This document shows, piece by piece, positions 34,484 to 42,380 of a stretch of 64,000 bases of DNA (position 1 is its first letter; the number at the start of each line of letters is the position of its first letter). The translations under genes and the position numbers were made by a program. This stretch comes from Streptomyces scabiei 87.22. GTDB taxonomy: Bacteria > Actinomycetota > Actinomycetes > Streptomycetales > Streptomycetaceae. The stretch covers positions 3,410,001-3,474,000 of the forward strand of contig NC_013929.1 in assembly GCF_000091305.1 (NCBI RefSeq), read 5' to 3'. Below the pieces are notes generated by a model. That model was not told the origin of the DNA, did no database searches, and saw nothing but the letters and a program-made list of their open reading frames with translations.

Positions 34484-34540
34484 AGTGGCAGGACTGCCGC
34501 ACCCCCTCGAATTACTGCCACTTGCCAGGCACACTGGCAG
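34484..34540. promoter_or_regulatory. TGGCAG repeats before the AraC/GATase1 regulator
   Basis: AGTGGCAG (34484-34491) is inverted as CTGCCACT (34515-34522), and a third TGGCAG sits at 34535-34540, touching the start codon. AdpA-type regulators, which share this regulator's domain plan, recognise TGGCS-like sites. It is a candidate autoregulatory operator also serving the divergent small gene. Confidence 0.5.
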
Positions 34541-34541
34541 C

Positions 34542-35504
34542 ATGCTGAAAAACGTGGCCACCGTCCTCATGGAGGGCGTGCATCCCTTCGAACTGGGTGT
34601 CGTCTGCGAGGTCTTCGGCCTCGACCGCAGCGATGACGACCTGCCCGTGTACGACTTCGCGGTCGCCTCGGCGGAGGGCCCGACCCTGCGGACCCCGGCC
34701 GGGTTCACGGTCTCCACGCCGTACGGGCTGGACCGGCTCGAAGAGGCCGACCTGGTCGTCGTACCGGCCGGTGACAGCTATGTGCACCGGACCTATCCGC
34801 CGGAGCTGCTGGACGCGCTGCGGCGGGCCGCCGACCGGGGCGCCCGGGTGCTGAGCGTGTGCTCGGGGGTGTTCGTGCTCGGCGCGGCAGGACTGCTGGA
34901 CGGGCGGCCCTGTGCGGTGCACTGGAAGCACGCGGAGGAGCTGGCCCGGCAGTATCCGCGGGCGGTGGTCGAACCGGACGTGCTGTACGTGGACGCGGAC
35001 CCGGTGATCACCTCGGCGGGCACGGCGGCCGGCATCGACGCCTGTCTGCACATCGTCCGCAAGGAGCAGGGCCCGGAGGTCGCCAACAAGATCGCCCGGC
35101 GGATGGTGGTGCCGCCGCACCGTGACGGCGGCCAGGCGCAGTACATCGAGCGTCCGCTGCCCCGTTCGCAGTGCGACACGGTGGGCGAGGTGCTGGTCTG
35201 GATGGAGCAGCACCTCGACGAGGAGGTCACCGTCGAGCAGCTCGCCGCTCGCGCGCACATGTCCCCGCGCACGTTCGCCCGCCGCTTCCAGCAGGAGACC
35301 GGGACCACGCCGTACCGCTGGATCCTGCGTCAACGGGTGCTGCTGGCCCAGCGGTTGCTGGAGGGGACGGACGAGACGGTGGACGCGATCGCCTGGCGCA
35401 CCGGCTTCGGCACCGCCGCCGCCCTGCGTCATCAGTTCGTGCGGTCGCTGGGTACGACCCCGCAGACCTACCGCCGGACCTTCCGGGGCCCGGAGGCCGC
35501 CTGA
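34542..35504 (+). CDS. nrdS: GATase1-like/AraC-family regulator, NrdS-like
   Basis: A 320-residue protein with the AdpA/FtrA plan. Residues about 1-180 form a DJ-1/PfpI-like domain (VLSVCSGVFVLGAAGLLDGRPCAVHWKH has the nucleophile-elbow Cys position), and residues about 205-310 a double AraC HTH (VEQLAARAHMSPRTFARRFQ and IAWRTGFGTAAALRHQF). In S. coelicolor nrdS is the third gene of nrdABS. Here a divergent small gene lies between nrdB and this gene, so co-transcription is less certain. The symbol rests on position and domain plan. Confidence 0.82.
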   Translation: MLKNVATVLMEGVHPFELGVVCEVFGLDRSDDDLPVYDFAVASAEGPTLRTPAGFTVSTPYGLDRLEEADLVVVPAGDSYVHRTYPPELLDALRRAADRGARVLSVCSGVFVLGAAGLLDGRPCAVHWKHAEELARQYPRAVVEPDVLYVDADPVITSAGTAAGIDACLHIVRKEQGPEVANKIARRMVVPPHRDGGQAQYIERPLPRSQCDTVGEVLVWMEQHLDEEVTVEQLAARAHMSPRTFARRFQQETGTTPYRWILRQRVLLAQRLLEGTDETVDAIAWRTGFGTAAALRHQFVRSLGTTPQTYRRTFRGPEAA

Positions 35505-35542
35505 GGGGCGGCCCGGCGGGCCCGGCGCGGCGGGCGGAGGGC

Positions 35543-36193
35543 TCAGTCGTTGGCGACCACGGGGTAGCGGGGCTCGTTCTCGGCCATCTGCCGCAGGGCG
35601 TCCTTGCGGTCGCGCTTGGAGAGGCGGTCGATGTAGAGGTAGCCGTACAGGTGGTCGGTCTCGTGCTGCAGGCAGCGCGCGAAGTAGCCGGTGCCCCGCA
35701 CCTTGATCGGGTTGCCCTTCTCGTCCTGCCCGGTGACCTCGGCGTAGTCGGGGCGGGCGAGCGGCATGTACGCGGTCGGCACCGACAGGCAGCCCTCGTT
35801 GCTGTCGTCCAACCGGCGCGCCTCGGCGGGCAGTTCGACCAGCTTGGGGTTGCAGATCACACCGGTGTGCCGCTTGCCCTCGTCGTCCGGGCAGTCGTAC
35901 ACGAACACCTTCAGGTCGACGCCGACCTGGTTCGCGGCCAGGCCCACGCCCTCCGCCGTGCGCTGGCTGGCGAACATGTCGTCCACCAGCTTCGCCAGCT
36001 CGTCACCGAACTCCGTGACGTCCTTGCACTCCTTGTGCAGCACCGGGTTCCCGACCACGGTGATCGGCAGCGAGGTGCCGCGCTCGCGGTACGCCTGCTC
36101 GCGCTCCTCGCAGTCCTCCGTGTCGATGACGAACCCCTCGTCGTCGACGGGGAGCACGCCCTCGCGCTGCTGATCGGTGTCCTGCTGGGCCAT
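35543..36193 (-). CDS. def: Peptide deformylase
   Basis: A 216-residue enzyme that removes the formyl group from nascent N-termini. All three motifs are present: GVGLAANQ (82-89), EGCLSVP (133-139, metal Cys135) and HETDH (177-181). About 45 extra residues precede the fold, with an acidic start. GAGGAAGG precedes the ATG. The gene is convergent with the GATase1/AraC regulator gene. Confidence 0.94.
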   Translation of the reverse strand: MAQQDTDQQREGVLPVDDEGFVIDTEDCEEREQAYRERGTSLPITVVGNPVLHKECKDVTEFGDELAKLVDDMFASQRTAEGVGLAANQVGVDLKVFVYDCPDDEGKRHTGVICNPKLVELPAEARRLDDSNEGCLSVPTAYMPLARPDYAEVTGQDEKGNPIKVRGTGYFARCLQHETDHLYGYLYIDRLSKRDRKDALRQMAENEPRYPVVAND

Positions 36194-36270
36194 GGCAGAC
36201 GTACGCCTTCCTCAAAACAACAAGCGGTGAAGTTGCTGATACAGGGTACGGGGATCGCACCGCTCGGGGG

Positions 36271-36303
36271 GCGCCCCTGCGAGGGGGCGGGGAACCGTGC
36301 GAG
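36271..36303. repeat. Degenerate copy of the GGGGCGCGGGGAACTGCGCG family
   Basis: GCGCCCCTGCGAGGGGGCGGGGAACCGTGCGAG can fold on itself. It lies between the TPR-protein gene end and the deformylase start. Confidence 0.5.
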
Positions 36304-36345
36304 AACCCCCGCAGGACCTGTGGCCGAAAATCGAACCACGAGCCC

Positions 36346-37353
36346 CTAACAGACCTCTTCCAGATCCCGCCAGTCACGGGAATCCGGACTGTCGGCCACC
36401 CATCCGTCCAGCAGCCCCCGGACCAGCGAGGCCGGCGCGGCCACCCCGCACTCCCGTTCCGGCGCCCACAGCTGCCCGTCCGTGACATGCCCCAGCGGCC
36501 CCGGGTGCCCCGGCTCACTGTGGTCGTGCGGGTCCAGGTGCTCCCCGTCGCCCTCGTCGGACGGCATCCGCGACTCCGAACAGAGCCGGCACAGCAGACG
36601 CACCGACGACGACCAGTCCTCCGCCGCGAAGCCGGCGTCCGCCGCGAGGCGCTCCAGCGCGTCCCGGTCGGCCTCGGTCGCGGCCTCCAGCAGCACCACC
36701 CAGGTCGGCACGGGCGAGGGCGCCCACAGCTCGATCTCGTCGAACACCGGATAGGCGTGGCCCGCGGCCGTGGTCCGCTCGCCGTGCGGCACCCCGTCGT
36801 GCAGGACGACCTCGCCCCAGCGGCGCCCGGACGAGGGCAGCGGAATGGAGAGCACCTCGATCCGCGCGGGGTCGAGCCGCCGCCCCCACACGACCTCGGC
36901 CTCACCCTCCGGAGAGAGCCGTACGGCCGCGCTGCCGAGGTCCATGCCCACCGGCTCGCCGTTGTCACCGGGGCCGCTGCCGGGCTTCGGCCGGGACGCG
37001 CCCCCGGGGACCCGCAGCCCGTACGCCTGCCAGGCGCGGCGGGCCAGCGGCCAGTCCTGCAGGGCGGTCGCGGCGATGCCCACGTTCCACCAGTCGGGCG
37101 CCCCCGTCTCCCGGTCGAGCAGGGCCACGGCCCGCAGACCGGCCGCCCGCGCCTGTTCCCAGTCGTGGCGGAACTTGTGCAGCAGGGCAAGGTTGAACCA
37201 GGACTCGGACAGCCAGGGCTCCAGGTCCGCGGCACGTGTCAACAGTGCGCCCGCGTCCTCGTACCGACCGTCACCGATCAGCGTGAACGCACGATCGGTG
37301 GCCTGCCGCCAAGAGGCGGAGGGCCGATGCCGTCCCTTGCCGAAGATCCTCAC
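36346..37353 (-). CDS. TPR-containing protein of unknown function
   Basis: GTG 37353 has GGCGGGAA just upstream and gives 335 residues. Residues about 15-100 contain tetratricopeptide-like helices (ALLTRAADLEPWLSESWFNLALL, HKFRHDWEQARAAGLRAVALL). The rest has an acidic region, EHLDPHDHSEPGHPG, near the end, and no catalytic motif that I recognise. It is probably cytoplasmic and involved in protein contacts. It is upstream of def on the same strand, 152 bp away. Confidence 0.75.
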   Translation of the reverse strand: MRIFGKGRHRPSASWRQATDRAFTLIGDGRYEDAGALLTRAADLEPWLSESWFNLALLHKFRHDWEQARAAGLRAVALLDRETGAPDWWNVGIAATALQDWPLARRAWQAYGLRVPGGASRPKPGSGPGDNGEPVGMDLGSAAVRLSPEGEAEVVWGRRLDPARIEVLSIPLPSSGRRWGEVVLHDGVPHGERTTAAGHAYPVFDEIELWAPSPVPTWVVLLEAATEADRDALERLAADAGFAAEDWSSSVRLLCRLCSESRMPSDEGDGEHLDPHDHSEPGHPGPLGHVTDGQLWAPERECGVAAPASLVRGLLDGWVADSPDSRDWRDLEEVC

Positions 37354-37615
37354 GATTCCCGCCTGCCAGTTACGGTTCCCGCCTGTCAGTTCCCGTCGGA
37401 GTGGGCCGGCCGCCGCCCCCGGTACACCCTCTCCCTCGCATCCAACCACGACCGCGTGGAGGGCCGCTCATTACCCATGGGTTACCCCACCACGGACGGG
37501 GTCAGACAGTCTCTCGACAGTACCCTCACGAGCGATTCACCACCCTGGGACGGAACACCCGCGGGAGGACGACGGCCGGCACCGCACCGGCGGTCGACGA
37601 GACCGTACCCGCTCG
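37354..37615. other. Intergenic region with near-palindrome
   Basis: About 260 bp with no credible gene. TTACCCATGGGTTA at 37471-37484 is palindromic except for two positions and stands out by its lower GC. It may be an operator of the TPR gene. Confidence 0.35.
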
Positions 37616-38005
37616 TCAGTTCGCCACGTCCGCCGCGAGCACCTTGGAGAGCTGTTCCACGGTCGCCGGGGACTCCCGCTGGAAGGCGGCGAGGTCGAGG
37701 CCGTCGTCGCCCATGACCGTCAGGAGCGCGCGCTCGCCGACGGCGACCACGATGACGTGGCCGGAACCGCACCGGACGACGACCTCGCGCAGCGCGCCGG
37801 CACCGGACTGGTCGGCCATGCGGCGGCTGACGCCGAGGGTGGCGGCGGCGAGCGCGGCGACGGACTCGGGATGGACCTTGTCGACGTCGGCGACGACGAG
37901 GAGGCCGTCCACGGTGGACAGGACGCTCTCGGCGACGCCCATCACCCGGTCACGCAGCGAGGCCAGGATGTCCATCAGCGATTCGGTCGATGCGTGTGCG
38001 GTCAT
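37616..38005 (-). CDS. Roadblock/LC7-domain protein
   Basis: A 129-residue protein with the Roadblock/MglB fold: SLMDILASLRDRVMGVAESVL, then TVDGLLVVADVDKVHPESVAALAAATLGVSRRMAD and REVVVRCGSGHVIVVAVGERALLTVM. Such proteins dimerise and often act on small GTPases; CvnB of Streptomyces conservons is a relative. No GTPase gene is adjacent. It is the last member of a four-gene run on this strand. Confidence 0.82.
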   Translation of the reverse strand: MTAHASTESLMDILASLRDRVMGVAESVLSTVDGLLVVADVDKVHPESVAALAAATLGVSRRMADQSGAGALREVVVRCGSGHVIVVAVGERALLTVMGDDGLDLAAFQRESPATVEQLSKVLAADVAN

Positions 38006-38105
38006 GGGGACGTGCTCCTTGGTCCAGATGTCTGCGGTGGCGTGCCGTCCGGGCGGCAGGCGATGCCGGGCATCGTGGGTGCCGTACGGGGGTCTCGGGC
38101 ACCCC

Positions 38106-38642
38106 TCAGTCGGAGAGGTGCCCGTCGGACTCGGGGAGAGCCCGCAGTCCGCGGCGGACGCGCCGCAGCATGTCGAGGGAGGGTTGGTCGGCGAGCAGTT
38201 CCTCGGCCGACAGCGTGGACAGGGGCGGGAAGGGCGGCGGCACGGCCGGGCCGTCCGACGTGCCGTCCCCGGTGTTCACGGGGACCGGCGTCGCTCCCCG
38301 CACGGGTAACGGGGGCCGTCCGGCAGCGTCCCGTACGGGTGACGGGAGTGGTCCGGCGGCGTCCCGTACGGGTGACGGGGGTGGTGCCGCGACGGCGCCG
38401 CCGGCCCCGGTCCCCTCGGTCGTGGGGACGGGCGCGGCGGGCCGCTGTCCGGCCGGCGCGCCCTCCGGTTCGGCGCACGGCGGCCGTCCGTCGGCCGGGG
38501 TGAGCGGTGCGGCGGCCGGGCGGGCGCCGGTGGGCGGGGCCGGGCGGTCGGCCGCGGCCGTTCCCCGGGCCGGCCGCCGTCGGAGGCGGGCGGCCTTGCT
38601 GCGGATGCGGCGCTTGCGGGCCGGGTCTCTGTCGGCGCTCAC
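38106..38642 (-). CDS. Pro/Ala-rich hypothetical protein of the Roadblock cluster
   Basis: The GTG at 38642 shares one base with the upstream stop, so the two are translationally coupled. The 178 residues start with a very basic patch (ARKRRIRSKAARLRRRPAR), continue with about 100 residues rich in Pro, Ala and Gly containing three SPVRDAAG-like repeats, and end in a short conserved-looking acidic helix region (LSAEELLADQPSLDMLRRVRRGLRAL). It looks like a disordered linker protein carrying a C-terminal recognition helix. No family is recognised. Confidence 0.65.
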   Translation of the reverse strand: MSADRDPARKRRIRSKAARLRRRPARGTAAADRPAPPTGARPAAAPLTPADGRPPCAEPEGAPAGQRPAAPVPTTEGTGAGGAVAAPPPSPVRDAAGPLPSPVRDAAGRPPLPVRGATPVPVNTGDGTSDGPAVPPPFPPLSTLSAEELLADQPSLDMLRRVRRGLRALPESDGHLSD

Positions 38643-39478
38643 TACCCGTCCTTCGCTCCGGGGTCTCCGATCGGAGAGCCTCCACCTGGCCTGCGTCTGG
38701 GCAGGGGGCCGGCTCTCGGGGACGGCTCCTCGGAGGCCGGCTGCGCCTGCGGTGTCCGGGGCGCCGTGCTGGGGCGGCCACCGGGCTCGGCCCTGGTCCG
38801 CCAGCTGATCAGCTGCAGCGATTCCAGCCGGATGAGGTCCAGCATCACCGCGTAGAGGCCGCGGCCCCGCGCGAAGGCGATGTCGCGCGGCGTGCGACGG
38901 CCGTTCACGCTGTCGACGAGGTCGCGGTGGCGCCGGGTCAGCCGGCCGTCGTGCTCCGCACCGCCGTGTCCGGTGACCGGTTCGGGCCGGGCACGGGCCA
39001 GGTCGCCCGCGGGGCCCCACAGTGCGGTCAGCAGTGTCATACGGCGGGTGGTCTCCTCCGCCAGCGGGCGCGGCTCGACACCGGGACGGACGAGGAGGGT
39101 GGGCTGCCGTGCGGTCAGTTCCCAGCCGCCGGGCGCACTGAGCGCCATCGCGAAGGCCCCGTCGAACAGGGCCGCCGTGCAGACGACCTCCAGTTCGGCG
39201 GCGCCGATCAGGCCGGCGGCCACCAGGTGCGGGCCGAGCCGGTCGGCGTCGGGTTCGGCCGCGCAGGCCGCCAGCCAGGCGTCGTCGTCGATCCGGCCCG
39301 AGGAGAGCAGCGCGGACGTCGCGGTCGGCGCGCCCGGTGTCTCGATCGCGCCGATCAGGCCGTCCCGCAGGTGAATCGTGCCACCGGGGGAGCCCGAGAC
39401 TCGGACCGTGCAGGTACGGCCCTCCTGGTGCAGGGCCTGGAGGAGCGCGGGTACGTTGCGGGCCGAGGGGGTTTTCAC
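38642..39478 (-). CDS. DUF4388-like (PatA N-terminal type) protein
   Basis: GTG 39478 overlaps the upstream Roadblock gene stop by four bases. The first 100 residues (ALLQALHQEGRTCTVRVSG, GTIHLRDGLIGAIETPG, ALLSSGRIDDDAW) resemble the DUF4388/PatA-N domain found in bacterial signalling proteins, often with Roadblock or receiver partners. The middle is predicted globular (LFDGAFAMALSAPGGWEL) and the last 40 residues are Pro/Arg rich and disordered. Membership of the cluster suggests a scaffold; the exact role is unknown. Confidence 0.7.
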   Translation of the reverse strand: MKTPSARNVPALLQALHQEGRTCTVRVSGSPGGTIHLRDGLIGAIETPGAPTATSALLSSGRIDDDAWLAACAAEPDADRLGPHLVAAGLIGAAELEVVCTAALFDGAFAMALSAPGGWELTARQPTLLVRPGVEPRPLAEETTRRMTLLTALWGPAGDLARARPEPVTGHGGAEHDGRLTRRHRDLVDSVNGRRTPRDIAFARGRGLYAVMLDLIRLESLQLISWRTRAEPGGRPSTAPRTPQAQPASEEPSPRAGPLPRRRPGGGSPIGDPGAKDG

Positions 39479-39858
39479 GCCAGCACCTCTCGGACCCGGT
39501 CGCCGAGACTGCGCAGCGCCAGGGCCACGTTCGCCCGGTCGCGGTCGAGGCCGGCCGCCAGCAGCAGCGGGTCGCCGGCCGACCGGTCCACGCAGAACAG
39601 CACCTGGTGGCGATGCCTGCTGGTCATGACCACGCTTTCCAGCTCGCCCTCGGCCCCCGCGGCGCCGAGCCGCTCGGAGATCAGGGTGGCGAGATCGGAG
39701 CACTCCACCCCCGTCCCCGCCGCCGCGGCGTCGCCCGCCGTGGCGTACGTGAGACCCGTGACCGCGTCGACGAGGGCGACGCCGACGACACCGGGAGAGT
39801 CGAGAAGCCGGTCCAAGGAGGTCTGGAGCGCAGGCTTCCTTTCCTCAAGTCCCCCCAT
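39475..39858 (-). CDS. Roadblock-like protein
   Basis: A 127-residue protein: LDRLLDSPGVVGVALVDAVTGLTYATAG, then LESVVMTSRHRHQVLFCVD and LLLAAGLDRDRANVALALRSL. It has the alpha-beta pattern of Roadblock proteins and is clearly similar in layout to the plus-strand gene at 40012 (GVVGVALVDAVTG versus GAVGVALVDYESG). It begins the minus-strand run and is divergent from that relative. It is likely a homo- or heterodimer partner. Confidence 0.78.
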   Translation of the reverse strand: MGGLEERKPALQTSLDRLLDSPGVVGVALVDAVTGLTYATAGDAAAAGTGVECSDLATLISERLGAAGAEGELESVVMTSRHRHQVLFCVDRSAGDPLLLAAGLDRDRANVALALRSLGDRVREVLA

Positions 39859-39931
39859 TCGCCCTCCACGTTCACGCGCCGCGCAGTACTTTGAACGCCA
39901 ACTTCCACAACAAGGCCAAAAGTTGATGTTT

Positions 39932-39984
39932 GTGACCGGTAGGTCACTCGCGTCGATCGTAGTTGGCCGGACAGTGACCGGTCA
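39932..39984. promoter_or_regulatory. Repeated GTGACCGGT palindromes in the divergent Roadblock promoter
   Basis: GTGACC-GGTA-GGTCAC at 39932-39947 and TGACCGGTCA at 39975-39984 share the GTGACCGGT core. They lie between two divergent Roadblock-like genes. They are candidate sites for one common regulator. Confidence 0.5.
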
Positions 39985-40011
39985 GCAGCACTGAGGAATT
40001 GGGGCAGCAAT

Positions 40012-40377
40012 ATGAACATCGAGACGGCGCTCAAGGAAGCCATGGCTCTCGACGGCGCGGTCGGCGTCGCGCTGGTCGACTACGAGAGCGGCATGTCGCT
40101 CGGCACCCTCGGCGGCGGACAGCACCTCGACCTGGAGCTGGCGGCGGCCGGCAACACCGAGGTGGTGCGGGCCAAGATGCGCACGCTGGCCTCGCTGGAC
40201 ATGAACGACGTGATCGAGGACATCCTGATCACGCTCGGCCGCCAGTACCACCTGATCCGCCCGCTGACCAGCAGCAAGGGCTCGCTCTTCCTCTACCTGG
40301 CGCTGGACCGCTCCCGCAGCAACCTGGCGCTGGCCAGGCACGGCCTGAAGCGCATCGAGAACGGCCTGGAGGTCTGA
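40012..40377 (+). CDS. Roadblock-like protein, divergent copy
   Basis: A 121-residue protein: MNIETALKEAMALDGAVGVALVDYESG, then DVIEDILITLGRQYHLIRPL and GSLFLYLALDRSRSNLALARHGL. The ending resembles that of the divergent neighbour (DRDRANVALALRSL), so the two are probably old duplicates. It lacks the disordered extensions of its neighbours. It is convergent with rsrA; a hairpin lies between them. Confidence 0.8.
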   Translation: MNIETALKEAMALDGAVGVALVDYESGMSLGTLGGGQHLDLELAAAGNTEVVRAKMRTLASLDMNDVIEDILITLGRQYHLIRPLTSSKGSLFLYLALDRSRSNLALARHGLKRIENGLEV

Positions 40378-40408
40378 GCCGCTTCCGCCCCGCATCCGAC
40401 GCGACGAC

Positions 40409-40455
40409 GGAGCCCGCCGCGGGAGGGGCCGCACGGCCCTTCCGCGGCGGGCTCC
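40409..40455. terminator. Bidirectional terminator between the Roadblock-like gene and rsrA
   Basis: GGAGCCCGCCGCGG and CCGCGGCGGGCTCC form the outer 14-bp stem, with further pairing (GGGGCC/GGCCCT) inside. It sits between convergent genes. Confidence 0.75.
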
Positions 40456-40468
40456 GCCCCGGTGGTTC

Positions 40469-40783
40469 TCAGCTCTCCTGAGGAGCGGCCGGAGAGGCCG
40501 CCGTCACATCGTGCTCGGGCACGGTCTGCCCCGACCGGATCAGATCGATCCGGCCCATCACCTTGGCCCGCAGGTCGGTCGGCACGTCATCCTGCCCGCA
40601 GCACCGCTTGACCAGCTTCTTCACGGCCTGTTCGAGCCCGTACTTCTCCAGACAGGGCGAGCACTCCTCGAAGTGGTGCTCGAACTTGGTGCAGTCGGCG
40701 TCGGGCATCTCCCGGTCGAGGAACTCGTAGAGATGATCGAGGATTTCGCTGCAATCCGTCTCGTGCGGCTCTCCGCAGCTCAT
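40469..40783 (-). CDS. rsrA: Zinc-containing redox anti-sigma factor RsrA
   Basis: A 104-residue ZAS anti-sigma factor. The residues known to matter in S. coelicolor RsrA are all present: Cys3, Cys11, His37, Cys41, Cys44, Cys61 and Cys62. Zinc-bound RsrA holds SigR; disulfide stress oxidises it and releases SigR. Its ATG overlaps the sigR stop by four bases (ATGA), so both are made together. Confidence 0.95.
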   Translation of the reverse strand: MSCGEPHETDCSEILDHLYEFLDREMPDADCTKFEHHFEECSPCLEKYGLEQAVKKLVKRCCGQDDVPTDLRAKVMGRIDLIRSGQTVPEHDVTAASPAAPQES

Positions 40784-41616
40784 GAGCCCGAGCCTTTCGC
40801 TTCGTTCGACTCTCCGGCGCCGGCCGGGACGAGCCCGCGGTCACGGGCGTAGTCCTCGAGCATGCCGCGCAGTTGACGGCGGCCCCGGTGCAGCCGGGAC
40901 ATCACCGTGCCGATGGGTGTCCCCATGATGTCGGCGATCTCCTTGTACGCAAAGCCCTCGACATCCGCGAGATAGACGGCGATGCGGAACTCCTCGGGGA
41001 TCGCCTGCAGCGCCGACTTCACGTCCGAGTCGGGCAGGTGGTCGAGCGCCTGCGACTCGGCCGAACGCAGTCCGGTCGACATGTGCGACTCGGCGCGCGC
41101 CAGCTGCCAGTCCTCGATCTCCTCGGCCGCGGAGCGCTGGGGTTCGCGCTGCTTCTTGCGGTACGAGTTGATGAAGGTGTTCGTGAGGATGCGGTACAGC
41201 CAGGCCTTCAGGTTGGTGCCCTCACGGAACTGGTGGAAGGACGCGTACGCCTTCGCGTACGTCTCCTGCACCAGGTCCTCGGCGTCGGCCGGATTGCGCG
41301 TCATGCGCAGCGCTGCCGAGTACATCTGGTCGAGGAATTCCAGGGCGTCCCGCTCGAACCGGGCGCTGCGCTCCGCGGCGGTCTCGGTGCCCTCGGGCTG
41401 CTCCGCCTGGCCCCGTTCGGTCCCTGCGTCGGTCCCAGTGACCGGACCCACCTCCTCCAGCGTCTGTGCGATACCGAAACCGGTACCACCAGAATCGGAG
41501 GATAGACGACGATCCATGCCCGCCGCCGCCCGAACTGGGCCGCTCTTGGCCGCGTGCAGCACCGTCCAGTCCAGGTCAGCGCGGCTGCTGCGGCTCGGGC
41601 AGTAGGTCGAACCCAT
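40780..41616 (-). CDS. sigR: ECF sigma factor SigR, with long SigR' form
   Basis: The sigma core (RFERDALEFLDQMYSAALRM, DLVQETYAKAYASFHQF, then region 4 IADIMGTPIGTVMSRLHRGRRQL) directs the thiol-oxidative stress response. Two starts are supported. GTG 41451, after a GGAGGAGG-like sequence, gives the 223-residue stable SigR. ATG 41616, preceded by GGAGAGGAAG, gives a form with exactly 55 extra residues, matching the unstable SigR' known from S. coelicolor. The long form is listed here. A SigR-type promoter is upstream, so the gene amplifies itself. Confidence 0.94.
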   Translation of the reverse strand: MGSTYCPSRSSRADLDWTVLHAAKSGPVRAAAGMDRRLSSDSGGTGFGIAQTLEEVGPVTGTDAGTERGQAEQPEGTETAAERSARFERDALEFLDQMYSAALRMTRNPADAEDLVQETYAKAYASFHQFREGTNLKAWLYRILTNTFINSYRKKQREPQRSAAEEIEDWQLARAESHMSTGLRSAESQALDHLPDSDVKSALQAIPEEFRIAVYLADVEGFAYKEIADIMGTPIGTVMSRLHRGRRQLRGMLEDYARDRGLVPAGAGESNEAKGSGS

Positions 41617-41675
41617 GCGGCGGACTTCCTCTCCTAGGGCGGTCAGCACGGTCTTTCGCACTGTCTGATCCGCAC

Positions 41676-41702
41676 AACCAAGGCCCGCCGCTCCGCATTC
41701 CC
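41676..41702 (-). promoter_or_regulatory. SigR-dependent promoter of sigR (sigRp2 type)
   Basis: On the minus strand GGGAAT (41702-41697) is followed by exactly 18 bases and GTT (41678-41676), the SigR consensus. It lies about 60 bp before the SigR' start, consistent with the induced transcript that encodes SigR'. Confidence 0.85.
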
Positions 41703-41719
41703 GGCCGCCGCACGACCCG

Positions 41720-42379
41720 TCATCCGAGTGACGCGATCCACTCCACGACACCGTCGGTGAGCACGGTCAGCGCCTCCTCCTGCCCGAGGGGCGCCCTCTT
41801 CGGCACGGCGAACCCGTGATCGCCGTACGGCACCTCGACGAGCCCGTACGGGCCCTCCGGGAACTCCTCCGGCTTCCCGAACGGATCGTTCCCGCCCTGG
41901 ACGACGAGCGTGGGCACACCGGCCCCCAGCAGCTCGTCCGCCCGCGACTTCTCCGGCCGCCCCGGCGGATGCAGCGGAAAGCTCAGCGCCAGGACGGCCA
42001 CGGCGCCCAGCTCCGTCGCCGTACGGCAGGCGACCCGGGCTCCGGCGCTCCGCCCGCCCGCGATCACCGGGAGTCCCGGCTTCGCCAGCGCGGGCCACAG
42101 TCCTCGCCAGCCCACGTCCAGGGTCTTCGGCGCGGGCGCGAGCCTCTTCCCCGCGACCCGCCACGGCTGCTCCACCAGGGCGACGCTCACGCCGTGCGCG
42201 GGGAGCACGGCGGCGAGGGCCCGGAGGTCACGGGCCTCGACACCGCCGCCGGCGCCATGGCCGAGGGCGAGGACGCGTTCCGGTGCCTCGGCCTCGTACC
42301 AGCTGACACGGGCCGTGCCGGCCTCCGTGTCGATCTCTTCCTTCGCCGCCGCGTTCGCTGCTGCCTCGATCTCGGTCAC
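41720..42379 (-). CDS. Alpha/beta-hydrolase (dienelactone-hydrolase/KANL3-Tex30-like)
   Basis: A 219-residue hydrolase fold protein: LALGHGAGGGVEARDL, GGRSAGARVACRTA with the nucleophile Ser (G-x-S-x-G), PTLVVQGGNDPFG with the acid, and VPYGDHGFAVPKR with the His. The substrate is unknown. Its GTG starts one base after the yedK-like stop, so the two are co-translated. The sigR promoter lies just beyond its end. Confidence 0.82.
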   Translation of the reverse strand: MTEIEAAANAAAKEEIDTEAGTARVSWYEAEAPERVLALGHGAGGGVEARDLRALAAVLPAHGVSVALVEQPWRVAGKRLAPAPKTLDVGWRGLWPALAKPGLPVIAGGRSAGARVACRTATELGAVAVLALSFPLHPPGRPEKSRADELLGAGVPTLVVQGGNDPFGKPEEFPEGPYGLVEVPYGDHGFAVPKRAPLGQEEALTVLTDGVVEWIASLG

Positions 42380-42380
42380 G

